This document shows positions 1 to 12,569 of a DNA stretch of 64,000 nt, piece by piece. The stretch spans positions 186,001 through 250,000 of the forward strand of contig MU385751.1 of NCBI GenBank assembly GCA_022497155.1. Direction: 5' to 3'. The notes beneath the pieces were generated by a model. It searched no databases, was not told where the DNA came from, and saw nothing but the letters and a program-made list of their open reading frames with translations. The stretch comes from Whalleya microplaca. Its lineage: Eukaryota; Ascomycota; Sordariomycetes; Xylariales; Xylariaceae. Positions within the stretch are counted from its first letter, which is position 1; the number at the start of each line of letters is the position of its first letter. Both the position numbers and the translations under genes were made by a program.

Positions 1-1181
1 CCGGATCTATATCTTGGGGTACGGCTAGCTAACTAGTTAGTATATTCCGAGCTAGCCTTATTTTTTACAGTAGTATATGCCGTATTAGCTATAATTAATT
101 TCTACTTTAAAAGTGCCTTTATAAACCTTAAAATTCTATTTAAGGTTGCCGGAATAAACGTTACCGATTATATAACGGGATTTCCTTATTTAGCAAACAG
201 TAATTTGTTTCGCAAAATTTTCTGCTTTTTTTTAATCCGGGACAAAAAAATATTAACTAATATACTAATAATAAAACCGTTTACGTTTTTTTTTAAAATA
301 AAGTAAAAGCTATTTTATATTTAAAAAAAGTGCTAGATATTTTTATTTATACTAAAAACCTTAATATAATAAATAATACGTATAGCTTATATGTAAATAA
401 ATATATCAGCTAAAATAAAAGTCTCCGAATATTTAACTTTATTAGATTATAGCTATTTAAAAATATTTGCTACTTTAATCTTAAACTTCTCGTATACTTT
501 AGTTAGTATAAATTTTAAATTGTCTCGCATAAATGCCTTATATAGCCCGTTTAATTATATAAACTATTAAATTTAAGTATCTCTATAAAAAAAAACGGGG
601 AAGTTCTTTTTTAATACGCCTCTTTTATATTTATCTTAAACTGCTTTATAAATTACGTCGGCAAATTAATAAGGATTTCGCTAATAAATATTTTAACTAA
701 TCGTAATGTTATTGTTATTTTTAAAACTTTCGTTTATATTAGGCTAAAAAAAACCGATATATTAAAGCTTTTAACCGAATAAAGTAAATCTAATATTATT
801 ATTTTATGTTATAACTAACGCGGTATTGCTAATTTTAGCTAGGGTATTTATTATAAAACCGCTCCCGATAGCGAGATTAAAAACAGCAATATACTCGGCG
901 ATCCTTTACTTTAAGTTTTATTACTGGTTACTTTAATTACTTAATATATTAGCTAATATAAGAGTAAAATAAAAAAGCGTTAAATTAATTAGTAAGTAAA
1001 ATAAGTTTTATAAATATTATAATAAAATTAGACGTGTAAATATTATAACTATTAAATTTTAATTTCGCGTTTATAGTAATAATATTAAATAAAGTTTTAA
1101 CAGTATAATAAATATTTTAATAAGTAAATCTAAGTTCTTTTTACGTAAAAATAATATACTAGGTAGTATATTTAACGCTAA
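1..1181. other. AT-rich, RIP-decayed DNA outside the LTR element
   Basis: Very AT-rich DNA with almost no GC-containing words and no intact open frame. It lies outside the LTR retrotransposon, which starts at 1187. Reverse-strand reading of about 300-700 gives short peptide-like stretches broken by stops, suggesting the remains of an older transposon, but no family can be named. It may belong with the similar DNA after 8676, in which case the LTR element would have jumped into an older repeat. This is inference. Confidence 0.6.
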
Positions 1182-1186
1182 TAAAC
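1182..1186. repeat. Target-site duplication TAAAC, left copy
   Basis: TAAAC lies directly before the first base of the 5' LTR. The same five bases follow the last base of the 3' LTR at 8672-8676. A 5-bp duplication is normal for Ty3/gypsy integrases, and it fixes both ends of the element. Confidence 0.85.
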
Positions 1187-1377
1187 TATAATAGGCTATG
1201 CCGTAATAGGGAATATCGGCGATTATAAGCCGATATAGCAGCATAGCTCTCGAGAGCTAATATAAATATTCTCGAGCTATATCAATATACCTTTTTGATT
1301 TTCTTTTTTTCTTTAGTTAAAAAATAAATACTTATTTGGCATTATAAAATTGCATCTTAGCGTAACAGCCTTTTATA
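1187..1377 (+). repeat. 5' long terminal repeat (191 bp)
   Basis: It begins TATAA and ends TTATA. Undoing RIP at the ends gives the usual TG...CA termini with short inverted repeats (TGTAA...TTACA). It aligns without gaps to 8481-8671. The promoter and polyadenylation signals normally found in an LTR cannot be picked out in such AT-rich sequence. Confidence 0.9.
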
Positions 1378-1399
1378 TATTTTCTAATTTATTAATTCC

Positions 1400-3300
1400 C
1401 GAGTTATATTAAAGCAGATTAAAATATTAAAAAAAGCTTTAAAGTAGCTCCTTAATAATCCGGAAATACCGTTAGCGAAATATGCGGAAACATTAAATAT
1501 TTAGGTCCATTAGATTTATACCCGCCTCGAGTAAATATATATAATATTAAAAGCGGTATTAAAAAATAATTCGGAAAAATAACGACTAAAACGAGCGGCT
1601 TATAAATAAAAACTAAAAAAACAATAAGACAAATTACTATAACGCTAAATAGTTTTAAAAATATAGTTACGAAAAAACCTCGACTTATTAATTATATAAA
1701 ACATAAATATAATAAAAAGTGCTTTTATATAAGACTCTCGGGATTTTTAAAAACTTTAAAAATAACTAGCCTAAATAGATATAAACCTTTAGCTAGAAAA
1801 CCTTTAGCTAAAAAACCCTTAAGTATTTTTAATACCTACTCTAGTAATTACCGCAGCCCCGGTACTTAAACGTAAGCTATTATTATAGCCCGAGAAATTC
1901 GGGAGCAAACGTAACCGCTATCCCGTATAAAAAATATCAATAAAATATAAGCTTTAAAAAAATACGGAGTTTATAAAAAAAGACTAAAATAAGTAGTATA
2001 ATATTTATAAGCGGCTCGAAAATAATATATAACGCGTAATAAAATTATATTATACTATAAAAAAACCTAATAAAATATATAATTTAATATTTTTTTTTTA
2101 ATATTTATCAAACACTTATAAAAATTATAATAAAGCTATTAAAACGGGAGGTAAATTATATAAATGCCGCCAGTCCGCTAATTAAATTTTTATATCTTTT
2201 TATACTAATTTCAAGCAACTATTAGCAAAAATAAAAAATAATATATAAAATAATAAAACGAAACTTATATTTATCGAAAAAGCGATTAATAATAAACTTA
2301 AAAACGCGCTAGTTTTAGTAGCGCTACCGAATATTTATTAAAACTAGATTTATTAAATAATAAATATCGTAACCCGATTTAAGGGATTGTTATTTTATTA
2401 TAGCGGGAATAGTTTAAGAAATAAAATTACGTCAGGTAAATTACCTTTTTTAAACTTACTACCTCCTACTTTTAGTCGCTTTAAAACTAATTATAAAAAC
2501 AATACGTTAATAACTAATATAACCGCGTTAATAAAAAGCTAGCGGGCTAAATAAGTAATAAACAAAAAATAAAACGCTCGAATAAAACGCGAAAAATGTT
2601 TATAATATAAAAAAAAAAGCTACTTATTTAAAAAATATACCTATTGTTTTATAAAATTACCTATTTATATTAAAATTAACGTAATAATAAGTTATAAATT
2701 TAAAAAAAATAAAGCCGAAAAAATATTAAAAAAATAGAAAAACGAGTAGCTTTTAAATAAAATCGTATTTAAAAATTTAATATAACAGCAGAAAAAATTA
2801 ATATAACTAAATAGTTTATAAACGGAAAATTTTTTATAGTCAATATATATTTAAATTAATAACTATATATAAAAACTTTTATAAATTTAAGATATAAATA
2901 TTATATTATTATTAGCGAAAATATAATAAAACGCTTAAAATTATTACGTATATTTATCCGGGAAAAAATAATAAAAAAAGCTATTTATAAAAAAAAATTA
3001 AATATTTCGGGTATAATTTACGAGATAACTTATATAAAAGCTAATTTTAATAGGTATAAATTAAAAACATTTATATATATTATATTAGATTTAAATTATT
3101 TTATAATATTAAAAAAGTTTTAAATAAAACGTAACCGGGTAATATATATAACATACGAATATATATTATATATAAAAATTACCGGAAACTTAAGAATATA
3201 AAAAAAAAGATACTTTTTAAAAATTATAAAAATCCGTAAAGCTCAGGAGGCGCTTTATATTAATGCGATATATTTTATAAGAAAAATAAAAAGAGCTCGG
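1400..3300 (+). pseudogene. gag remnant with a RIP-mutated CCHC zinc knuckle
   Basis: This is the decayed region between the 5' LTR and the pol homology. At 2597-2638 one frame reads a zinc-knuckle pattern with spacing CX2CX4HX4C in which only the first Cys survives. The second and fourth ligands are TAT (Tyr), expected from TGT by G-to-A, and the His position is TAC, expected from CAC by C-to-T. Gag proteins package element RNA, and the knuckle binds it. The rest of gag is too altered to delimit, so the ends given are approximate. Confidence 0.65.
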
Positions 3301-3499
3301 AAGTAAAAAAGGTTAGGAAAACAAGTAATAACTTAACAAACAGCTATATTTATTATTATATTAACAAATATTAATAAAGCTTTAGTGCCTAAAAAAAAAA
3401 CTAACGTTCGAAAGAATCTTTTTTTTTAATTAAAAAGCTAAAAGTAGTTATTCGAAAAAAAAAAAAGCAAGAATCTTCTGCCGTACCATATAAAAGCCG

Positions 3500-6470
3500 A
3501 TTATAAAATTAACTTAAACCGTAATAAAACAGGCAGAAAATTACCTACCTTTTAGAAATTATTATATAATATATCCCGGGAGAAATTATTAACGTTACAA
3601 AAAATATTAATTAAACTATTAAATAAAAGGTATATTTATACGAGTAGCTCGCTTATAAAAGCCCTTATATTTTTCGTCCGGAAACCGAACGGCAGATTCC
3701 GTTTTTATTGCGATTATAAAATATTAAATAATATTATTTAATAAAATCGGTACCCGTTTCTATTTATATAAAAAATATTTAAAACTTTTTCGGAAATAAA
3801 ATAATTTTTAAAGTAAATATTAAGTCGGCTTTTTATAAAATTAAAATTAGAAAAAAAAATAAATAAAAAACGGCTTTTTATACCCGCTTTAAGCTATTCG
3901 AGTAATTCGTAATCTCTTTCGGCCTAACGGGTACTTCCGTAATATTTTAGCGTTACGTAAACGGTATATTAAAAAAATACTTAAATATTTTTTATTTAAT
4001 ATATATAAACGATATATTAATTTATTTTTTTGAAATAAAAAAAAATTATATCGATAAAGTAAAAAAGGTATTAAAATATTTAAAAATAGCGGGCTTAAGT
4101 TTAAATATAAATAAATATAAGTTTATAATAACTATTATAAAATACTTAAAATTTATTATCGAAATAAAAAAAAGGTTTATATAAATCCGGCTAAAATATA
4201 AGTAATTAAAAAATAGGAATTTTTTAAAACGCTTAAAAAAATCCGTAATTTTTTAGGATTTATAAATTTCTACCGGGATTTTATTAAAAACTATATAGAT
4301 TTTACTACCTTTTTATCGGCATTTATAAAAAAGGGAGTACCGTTTCGATAAAGGCTTTTAAAAAATTTAACGTTCGAAAACCTTAAATAAGCGTTTTTAA
4401 AAAAACCAGCTTTAATATAATAAAACCCCGAACGAAAGATAATAATTAAAACAGACTATTCGGAATAAGCTTACGGGAAATACTTATTATAACGTAATAA
4501 ATAAAAGATCTTATTATTTATAGCCTATTATTTTAGGCGCTTAACTCTAACAGAAATTAATTACAAAATTTACGATAAAAAGCTACTAATAATTATAAAC
4601 TATTTGCGAGTATAAAACGCGGAACTATAAAACGTAATTTTAATATTTATAATTTTATTTAATTATAAAAATCTAAAATATTTTATAACTTTTAAAAAAT
4701 TTTCCGAACGATAAATATATTAATTAAAAAAATTAACACGCTTTAATTTCCGGTTAAAATTTCGCGTTAGGCGTTTAAATATTAAACCCGACGTTTTTTT
4801 ATAGCATAAATAAAACCTGCTATAAAAAATATAAAATAAAAAATATAAAAAACAGAAATTCTAACTATTATAAAAAAAATAGTTACTTTATATATAACTT
4901 AAAAAATATAAATAAGCGGGAACTATTAAAATAAAATATATTTAATTATACGGATAAAATATCCCGGAAAGTAAAAAAATTTTTAAATATAAGAATCTAT
5001 AATTATTATAAAATATAAAGGTAGCGAAAAACCCGAATTACGCGCGAGCAATAAAAGCGGTAGCTTAAAAAAATTAAGCGTTCCCTAAAAACTTAAACGT
5101 AAAAGTATCGTTATCGGAATATAATATCGATAATAAAAATTAACTACGTTTTTACGAGCGTATTTAAATTCCTAATTAAAAGCCGCTCCGTATTACTTTA
5201 ATATAAAATACCTATAATTTATATCTAATAAAATATCCGGGAAAGGAAAATATATTAGTAATATTTTCGAAAACGTTTTATTAGCTTAAAATATCGGCGT
5301 TTATAAAACGCTTTTATAGAAATTACGATATTTATAAAAGAAAAACGGTATAACGTAACTAAAAAAAAGGGTTTTTAAAATTATTACTTATTCCGGATCG
5401 ATTTTATAATAAATTATTTATTAATTTTATAACCGATTTATTAACTATTTCCGAATAAAACCTTATTTTTATAATAATAATTTTTAATCGATTAAGAAAG
5501 TAAGTTATATTAAAAGCTATAATTTTAATAAAAGCGGAAATATATGCCGAATAGTTTATAAATTATTATTAAAAATATTATAATTTTCCCTATATTATAA
5601 TTAGTAATAAAAGATTTAATTAGGTAAGGTAGTTTTAAAAATAGCTTTATTTATTAGTAGGGATTAAATAGCACTTATTAACTACGTTTTATCCGAAAAT
5701 TAACGGAATTATTAAATAAACAAATTAAAAAATATTAGTATATTTTTAAACGTTTATATTATATATTTAATTTAAATAAAGCTTATTATTACCGGGAGTA
5801 ATATTTGCGATTAATAACCGAAATATTACAATAATAAAGCTAAATCCTTTTTTTATATTTTATAAATATTACGTAAAACTTATTCCAATAATAAAATATA
5901 TTCCGGAACTTATTTCCGAACCGCATATACGGGCGGAAGTTTTTATCTAACGCTTAAAAAAAGCGATAAAATTTATATAAGTTGTAATAATAATTACGTA
6001 ATAACAATAAAAAAATATAACTAATAAATAGCGATTTTTTATAAAATAATTCCGAATAAAAAATAAGGTATAATTAATGTTTAAAAATATTTTTATATTT
6101 TAATTTTTATAAAAGCTAATATAATTATATATTAAATATAAAATAACGCATATTATTAGCCCCTAAATTATAAAATTAAATATACCGAAAGAAATATATA
6201 ACCGGTTTTATATTAAATTTATTTATTACGTAAAAAATAATCCTTTGTTTTTTTAAAAAAACGAAAATATATAATTTCCCTTTATAGTTAGTAAAAAAAA
6301 AAGGAAAAAGTAAAGTGGCAAATAAAAAAAATTATTCGAGTAATTATTAAGCAAAAAAAGCGAGAAAAAACTAAATAAGTATTAATAAAATAGGTAGGTT
6401 ATATAGCCTTAATATAAAAACCGCTTAAAAACTTAAAAAATACCGAAATAATAAACCGTTTTAAAAAAAA
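3500..6470 (+). pseudogene. pol remnant: reverse transcriptase, RNase H, integrase, chromodomain
   Basis: Decayed Ty3/gypsy polyprotein. From 3655 a frame reads FFVRKPNGRFRFYCDYK, the start of the reverse transcriptase. Around 3870-4030 another reads a fingers/palm stretch ending YINDILIY at 4002-4025, where the first catalytic Asp of the usual DD pair has become Asn (GAC to AAC). From about 4440 to 4800 the RNase H region keeps FRRLTLTEINY and YDKKLLIII. Integrase homology lies between about 5130 and 5990, including a RFYNKLFINFITDLL stretch and AINNRN. About 6360-6460 reads like a chromodomain end, with VGY then PLKNLKNTE. Many in-frame stops and at least one frame change exclude activity. 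These matches rest on recalled family sequences. Confidence 0.88.
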
Positions 6471-6499
6471 TTACAGTAATATAAAAACAAATAATAGGC

Positions 6500-8460
6500 T
6501 TAAAAAATTAATATAAAAAAAAAGCAAAAGTTACGCTCGCATAACAATTATATAATTAATAAAATATTAATAAAATATAGAAATAAAAAAATATAAATAA
6601 AATAAAAAAATATTATAGAAAATTATAAATTTTTTATTATTATAAATAATATAAACATTATTCCCGAATAAATAATAAATAATCCCTTTTTATTTACGTA
6701 ATTTTTTTAACAAACCGATAATTAAAATTATTATAAAATTAACCGAAAAACGTAATAAATTTAACCGAATAACGTATTTATATTAATCGGGAGCTAATAA
6801 TTTAGCTCGTTTTTCTTATCGTTTTTCTTTTTTTTATTTATATTTATCGCTTTTTTTTTTACTTTTATAAAAGGGAGTTTAAAAAGGCGGCTATAACAGC
6901 AAGAAATATTAACGGGGGTAAAAAAAACACGCGAGCGAAAGTTACGCGAGTTATACTTAAGCGAAAAGTTTATAATAGTAATAAAGGCGGATAAAATAGG
7001 CCGAGAAAAAAAACCGGAAGCGGAAATATATATATAAGCGGCAAGTTTAACGTTATTTATTATAAAATACGTAATAACTATAATATCGCTAATATTATTA
7101 GCGATATATTCGAGCGGGCGAACGATTTCCTTAAACGCGGCTATAAATTATTTTTATATAACGTATAAGCTAAAAAAAATTACAAAAAAATAAAGTAAAA
7201 ACTTATATATTACTTTTATTATTATTAAGCCCCGGCCCGGCTTAAGGCTATAATACCTATTTTAATACGTTTAAAATATATAACGGTATTAATAACGCGT
7301 TATACCCGCGTTTTAACCGATTTTTAAGCAGTAATAAAAATTAAACAAAAAAAATAAATAACGGAAATATTATAAAAAAATAAAAAAAATAAATAACTTA
7401 TTAAAATTCGAGCTATTATAAACTTAACAAACTTTTATTAAAGTAGTAGCGAAAAAGCAAACTTCGGTACCTATAAGTAGTTATAAAACGGGGTTAAAAA
7501 GCGGTACTCGAATAAAAAAAATAAAAAATAATTTATAATAAAATAATTATAACTTTTAATATATTTTATATACCGTATATTATAAATAGCTAAATATAAT
7601 TAATACTATATTTAAAATATTTTAAAATTAAAAAAAAAGGAAAAAAAAAACTTATAAATTTAGTCGGAATAAAAAGCGGAAAAGTTTCTGGCTATATAGC
7701 CGACGTAAAGGTAATATAGAATATAATATATAAAAAAAAAGAAAGCCGTAAAAATAGCGCGAACGGACAGCCTAAAAGCGGCAAAGCCGGAAGGGAAACG
7801 AAATAAAAATATAGCGGTAGCGGCAAAAGCGAAAATAAACAAAAATAGCAGCAAAAAAAAAAAACGCGTTATAAGAATATTATAAAAGAATATATTAATA
7901 ACCCAAACAATAAAAAAATAAAAAAATTAAAAAATTAAAAATTTAGAAAATTAAAAAATTAAAAAATTAAAAAATAAAAAAATAAAGTAAATAATTAAGG
8001 AAATAAATCTTTATTTATAAATAGCTTAAAAAAAAAAAGGAAAAAAAAATTTCGAAAAAAAAGCCCGGGATATTTAAGCGACCCTAAAAAAAAATTAATC
8101 GCGCGGCTAATTATAAAAACTAATTACGCATTATATTAATTACGCGCTTAAGCTAATTAAAAGCGGGAATTAATTTATTAATTTAAAAATAAATTTAATT
8201 ATCGAATAAAAAACCAATTAAAAGCAGAAATTAAGCTTTAATTTTATACGCGTTTATTTTATATTTAATTAACTAATAATAATATAAAATTAAAAACTTT
8301 TATAACAAAAAAATTCTTTTATAAAAATACTCCTATATTATTTCCCGAATCGGGCCTAATTAATAATAAAACAAACTATTAGTAGCTAAAAAAGCCGATA
8401 ATTAACAAGAATTTATATATACTTTACGCTCGGGTATAAAAAACGCGATATAATCGCGTA
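6500..8460 (+). other. Long element tail between the chromodomain and the 3' LTR
   Basis: Nearly 2 kb of decayed element sequence follows the chromodomain, more than most chromoviruses carry there. About 6900-7160 shows semi-open plus-strand reading with mixed codons, but no domain is recognised. A 64-codon minus-strand frame (7660-7854) is Phe-rich because its template is A-rich and is not credible as a gene. The tail could be an extra reading frame, a long 3' untranslated region, or a decayed nested insertion. Confidence 0.45.
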
Positions 8461-8480
8461 AAAAGTAAAGGGGGGAATAA
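8461..8480 (+). other. Polypurine tract before the 3' LTR
   Basis: A purine-rich run with six consecutive G residues lies directly before the 3' LTR in otherwise AT-rich sequence. This is the expected place for the primer of plus-strand DNA synthesis in LTR retrotransposons. A G run on the plus strand surviving in RIP-treated DNA stands out. The matching primer-binding site after the 5' LTR could not be recognised. Confidence 0.6.
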
Positions 8481-8671
8481 TATAATAGGCTATATTATAA
8501 TAGGGAATATCGGCGATTATAAGCCGATATAATAGCATAACTCTCGAAAGCTAATATAAATGCTCTCGAGCTATATCGATATACCTTTTTAATTTTCTTT
8601 TCTTTTTTAGTTAAAAAATAAACACTTATTTAGCATCATAAAATTATATCTTAGCGTAACAGCCTTTTATA
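8481..8671 (+). repeat. 3' long terminal repeat (191 bp)
   Basis: Same length as the 5' copy and gap-free against it, with about 19 differences that are all C/T or G/A transitions. It starts TATAA and ends TTATA and is followed directly by TAAAC. Confidence 0.9.
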
Positions 8672-8676
8672 TAAAC
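8672..8676. repeat. Target-site duplication TAAAC, right copy
   Basis: Identical to 1182-1186 and adjacent to the end of the 3' LTR. Confidence 0.85.
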
Positions 8677-11037
8677 TAAAGTTTTGTTTATAAAAAAAAA
8701 GTTTCCTTTAATAAACTAAAGTTTTATTTAATGTTATCTTTTAGCTTTTCTATAATAACTTTTTAATTATTAAAAAATAAATCGGGCTATTTTTGCCTAA
8801 TTAAATTTGCTTATAAAACTTTTAATAAGTTTTATATTTCCTCGTTAGAAAATTTTACGCGTTATTTTATAAATAGCGACTCGTTAAAATCGTTATTAAA
8901 TCGTTAACGATAAAAAAAACGTCTCTCGTTATTCTTATTTATTAGTTGCGGTAGCTAGGCCGGAATAACTAGACTAACCGAAAAATTCTAAACTTATTAT
9001 ATATAAATATTTGCCTCTTAAATCGCTACTCGGGCTACATATATTTTTAATATTCACCGTTTTAAATAGTCTTTTAATTAATTATGCCGTAATAAAATAT
9101 AAACCTTTGCCGAAATTACTTACCGCTTGTTTAGAAATAATAAAGTAACGAACGTTTTAATCTTATTAATAATCTCGTTATTAAATTTCGTTACTTAAAT
9201 TAACCTTTAGTTATTTAAAAGGAAGTTTTAAATTTCGTAATAAAGTTTAACCTGCTTATTAAATATATAAAAAAAAAAAGGAGTAACATTTTCGTATTTA
9301 TATTATAAACTTAAAATTAAAAAAATAGCGTTCGGAATAACGTTTAATTAATAAAATTAATAACGACGCCGAAATAAAACAGGCAAGAAAGGAAGATAGG
9401 AAAAGAGAAGAGAGATAAAGATTTAGTGATCTGGGATTTTAGTATTTTATTAAGTCGGGCATAAAGTTATAAAATAAAGGTATAATATAACGGCTAAAAG
9501 CTTTGTTCGAGACTGTAAAAGTTAGCTCTGGTTGTCGAAAATTAAGCTTATTATTAAATTGTTTTAACCGATGTCGATAGGCAGACAATTAACGAAAATA
9601 AAATGGTTAGTAGTGGTTAGTGGTTAATAATTAAAATCGTCCGAGAAGTCGATCTTTTAACCACGCATTATGTAAGCAAATTACGATAACGAAACGTAAG
9701 CGTTTCGTTTTTTCGTTAAAAAGGGATCTTTAAAAATAAAGATAAAAATAAAAGGGGAACGACGCAGGTGCTACTATTTATAAGGCTAAAATGTATATAA
9801 TTAATAATAATTTAAGCTATTTATATATAGGTAAAGCTATAGTTATATAAAAAAAGAGGTGGCTATGTCACCTCTTTAGCCACTTATTTATGGCTACGCT
9901 ATAAAGGGTGTGTATAACAAAGTGTGTGTGGCTATAAACCTAATAATTTACATGTATTTAAATAAAATGTCTTAATCGGATATAGTAAGCTATAAACTTA
10001 ACGTATAATATATAAGGGTATTTATTATGCTTTTCGGTATAAATAAAACCACGTTATTTATAGCTAATATATAGCTTTATAACTAGTGCAAATAACTTTA
10101 AGTATATAAAAAGGTATAAATTCTTTTAAGATAAGTGTATATATATAGAAAATAATAAGCTACTTAAGTATTAAGACTAAAAAAACCCTTAAATCAGTTA
10201 ATTAATACCTATTAAAGTGATACCTATCTTAACATTATAATGTTAAGGTATAAAGCTAATGGCGTTAAAGTTTAATTACTTAGCTATTAAAATATAAAAG
10301 ACATAATAATTACCCTGAAATGCTATATAAGAACAGTTAGAGCACCCTATCGGATAAAGTGTAACTGATTATGGCAGGTCTACAATGACTCATAACTCAC
10401 CATCATTAGCTACAATACGTCGTATCTATTTATCGAAGACCATAATTGTGCCGAGCAGGGGAGATAAGAGGGATGAAACTCGACTGCGATGGACAAAGGA
10501 TTTCAATGTTGATAATACCTACATGTGGGTAGTCATTAGGTACTATACACACAAGGTTAAGTGTGTAAGGTACTGTGCATCCGTATGGAATATGTATCTG
10601 GTAATAAAAAGGCAGCTGAGTTTGATTGTTAGACAGGCCCCACTAGCCTTACCAACATTCACGTCTCCTATTGGGTGGACAGCACCTACCATTCGCACTG
10701 ACCTGACTGACCACAAAGAGCAACGGTACAGCTGTAAAGCTACTGGCTACTGCCTTATAACGATGCCAGCAAACAACAAACCTTGCCCGTCGCCACAGCT
10801 TCTGCCTACACTCAACCAGTCAACCTACCTAGGTACCTAGCTGCCTAGACATGCAAATACGGGACCAACTTCTTCAGGATGACACATTGAGCAAACTTCA
10901 TTTCTGATAAATGCCTAAATGATCCTGCTTATTATTATTTTATCTTTGTTGACAGGTGGGCATCATTGACCTACTCTCTACTTCCATACCCTTCATACCT
11001 CTTATATCCACCGCTTTGTAGTCTCACACATGTAGCT
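8677..11037. other. AT-rich flank grading into normal DNA; no supported gene
   Basis: RIP-like AT-rich DNA continues to about 9400. From there to about 10380 the composition is intermediate, and after 10380 it is normal. A 151-codon frame at 10385-10840 begins exactly where composition recovers, but its protein resembles no family known to me, and I do not call it. A short hairpin with arms GAGGTG and CACCTC lies near 9855-9873. The stretch probably holds pieces of old transposons that are less RIP-affected than the LTR element. Confidence 0.5.
10228..10247. repeat. Perfect 20-bp palindrome
   Basis: CTTAACATTA followed directly by its reverse complement, with no spacer. It lies in the transition zone between AT-rich and normal DNA. 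A role as a transposon end or protein-binding site is possible but unproven. Confidence 0.5.
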
Positions 11038-12569
11038 ATGGATTCACAATCGCGGCATGTGGTAGAAAAGAGCCACCTTCTCACTATACCACTGGAGCTT
11101 ATCCTCCATATTGTGTCCTACCTTACAACGCCCGAGTATGGGAGTCTACGTGCTACTTGCCGGCACGTTGAAGCATCTCTCCTCAAGTCGTTTGCGAAGG
11201 AATTCTTCACCAAGAGACAATTCATGATCACCGAATTTAGTCTTCAAGCCCTTGTGGATATCTCAAAGTCCAGATTCGCTTCTAGCCTAACTCATCTTAT
11301 AATTGGCTTGGATCGTCCTTTCGAAACACAATATGTTAGCGGTATCGACTTTGAAAGGGCACTTTGGAAGTGTAGGGGGGATGAAGAGTACCATAGTCAT
11401 CGGAATCTCCTCAAAACATGCCAAGATGTTGAATATCTCACTGAAGCTCTTCACAATCTACCCAATCTTGAGACAGTCGGGTTGCGAGACTTTAACTCAC
11501 GTGGTCGATATCGCGATGGGGGCTCCTGGAATAGCTATGGTGCTCCGACTTTGACTTCTAATGGTGTAACGGTGGCATCAGTGGGTGTAAGCCCGAGGAA
11601 TGTCAACCACGCATTCTTGTCCATTTTACGGGCATTGGGGAAAACCAAATCAAGGGGGCTGCATAGCGTCACACGGTTAGAAGTGATCTTAAGGCACTCT
11701 AGCCTCTCAGATGAGGCTTTCAGCATACCTCGCCACCTTGAGACAGATATCTCACCGGTCCTCGTTGAGCTCGAAACCCTCTTCCTAACCCTTAACTCGA
11801 AGACCTATCCCATCTTGGTGGGTGACGAAACCGACTTCAAGGCCTTCTCTGGGTTCTTCCTAGCGCAGTTCCTCCTAGGAGCAAAATCGTTGAAGCACCT
11901 GCGCCTGAACTTCACGCAGTTTGCAAGGGAAGATGCCGAGGATATTCTTAAGTGGCTTTCTGGGGCACCTGGGCCTGGTCGCAATTCACAAACACCTGCG
12001 CCGACAGCAGCACAGGGAATGGACACAGTGATGGAACGAAAACTCCAGGAGTATCCATCGCCGCCTCATTTTCCGAACCTAGAACAACTGGATATTGGAA
12101 TGCTGACGATTGATCGATGGCTTCTTCTCAGAATCATTGAAAGATATAAGACAAGCCTACGTAGAATCTCCCTCCACAAGGTAACACTGGTTATTCTACC
12201 GCAAGAAATCCGAGACAAAGTCAACGTCTGGCATCAGCTCTTCAGTCAGATGGATAAACTTCATCTCAATCTGTCGGCTATAAATCTTTCTTGTCTCGCC
12301 CAATATGCTCGTTTTCTGGCGGCCGATGGCTTCTCCAGGAGTCGTCTTAGACAGATCGTATTCAAAGGAGGACAGAATCGGGGCGGAATGGAGTCAAGGA
12401 CCTGGAGCGGCAGCGACATTCCCATGTCTTCAAGGATATCATCAACTCTGCGACCTTGAGGCAAACGGGCTCTGAAGAGGAAGCTTCAGAATCAACAGAA
12501 GGTACGCAGTCTCGCTCTTGTGAAGTCCCTATCCTAGATGCTAGCCGGAACACGTCCCTTTCCTCGTAA
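11038..12569 (+). CDS. F-box domain protein, 3' end frame-shifted or with a tiny intron
   Basis: Fungal F-box protein. The F-box lies near residues 10-50 (LLTIPLELILHIVSYL then LRATCRHVEASLL), and the rest is a long leucine-rich segment of the type that selects targets for SCF ubiquitin ligases. The partner would be Skp1, but the substrate is unknown. I start at the ATG at 11038, because the frame upstream to 10966 lacks F-box-like sequence. The first frame ends at 12459 with an Arg/Ser-rich tail. A second frame from about 12390 to the stop at 12567-12569 gives a more natural end containing HSHVFKDIINSATLRQ. The two could be joined by a 41-nt GT-AG intron at 12358-12398, or the gene carries a small indel and is partly broken. 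The F-box is clear and the 3' structure is not. Confidence 0.75.

Larger units (their letters stand above)
1187..8671 (+). mobile_element. Ty3/gypsy (chromovirus-type) LTR retrotransposon, RIP-inactivated
   Basis: A complete but dead LTR retrotransposon of 7,485 bp, on the plus strand. It has two 191-bp LTRs, a 5-bp TAAAC target duplication, a purine-rich tract before the 3' LTR, and decayed coding sequence in the order CCHC zinc knuckle, reverse transcriptase, RNase H, integrase, chromodomain. That order defines Ty3/gypsy (Metaviridae) elements, and the chromodomain after integrase defines the chromovirus branch. Stops are frequent and mostly replace Trp, Gln or Arg codons, as RIP produces. 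The two LTRs differ at about 19 positions, all transitions, by hand alignment. No frame is intact, so it cannot move by itself. Confidence 0.93.

Noticed and set aside
7660..7854. 64-codon minus-strand frame inside the LTR element
   Set aside because: It lies antisense in RIP-decayed DNA, and its Phe-rich protein simply reflects A-rich template.
10385..10840. 151-codon plus-strand frame
   Set aside because: No recognisable domain, at the edge of decayed DNA, and no splice or leader signals. It may be chance.
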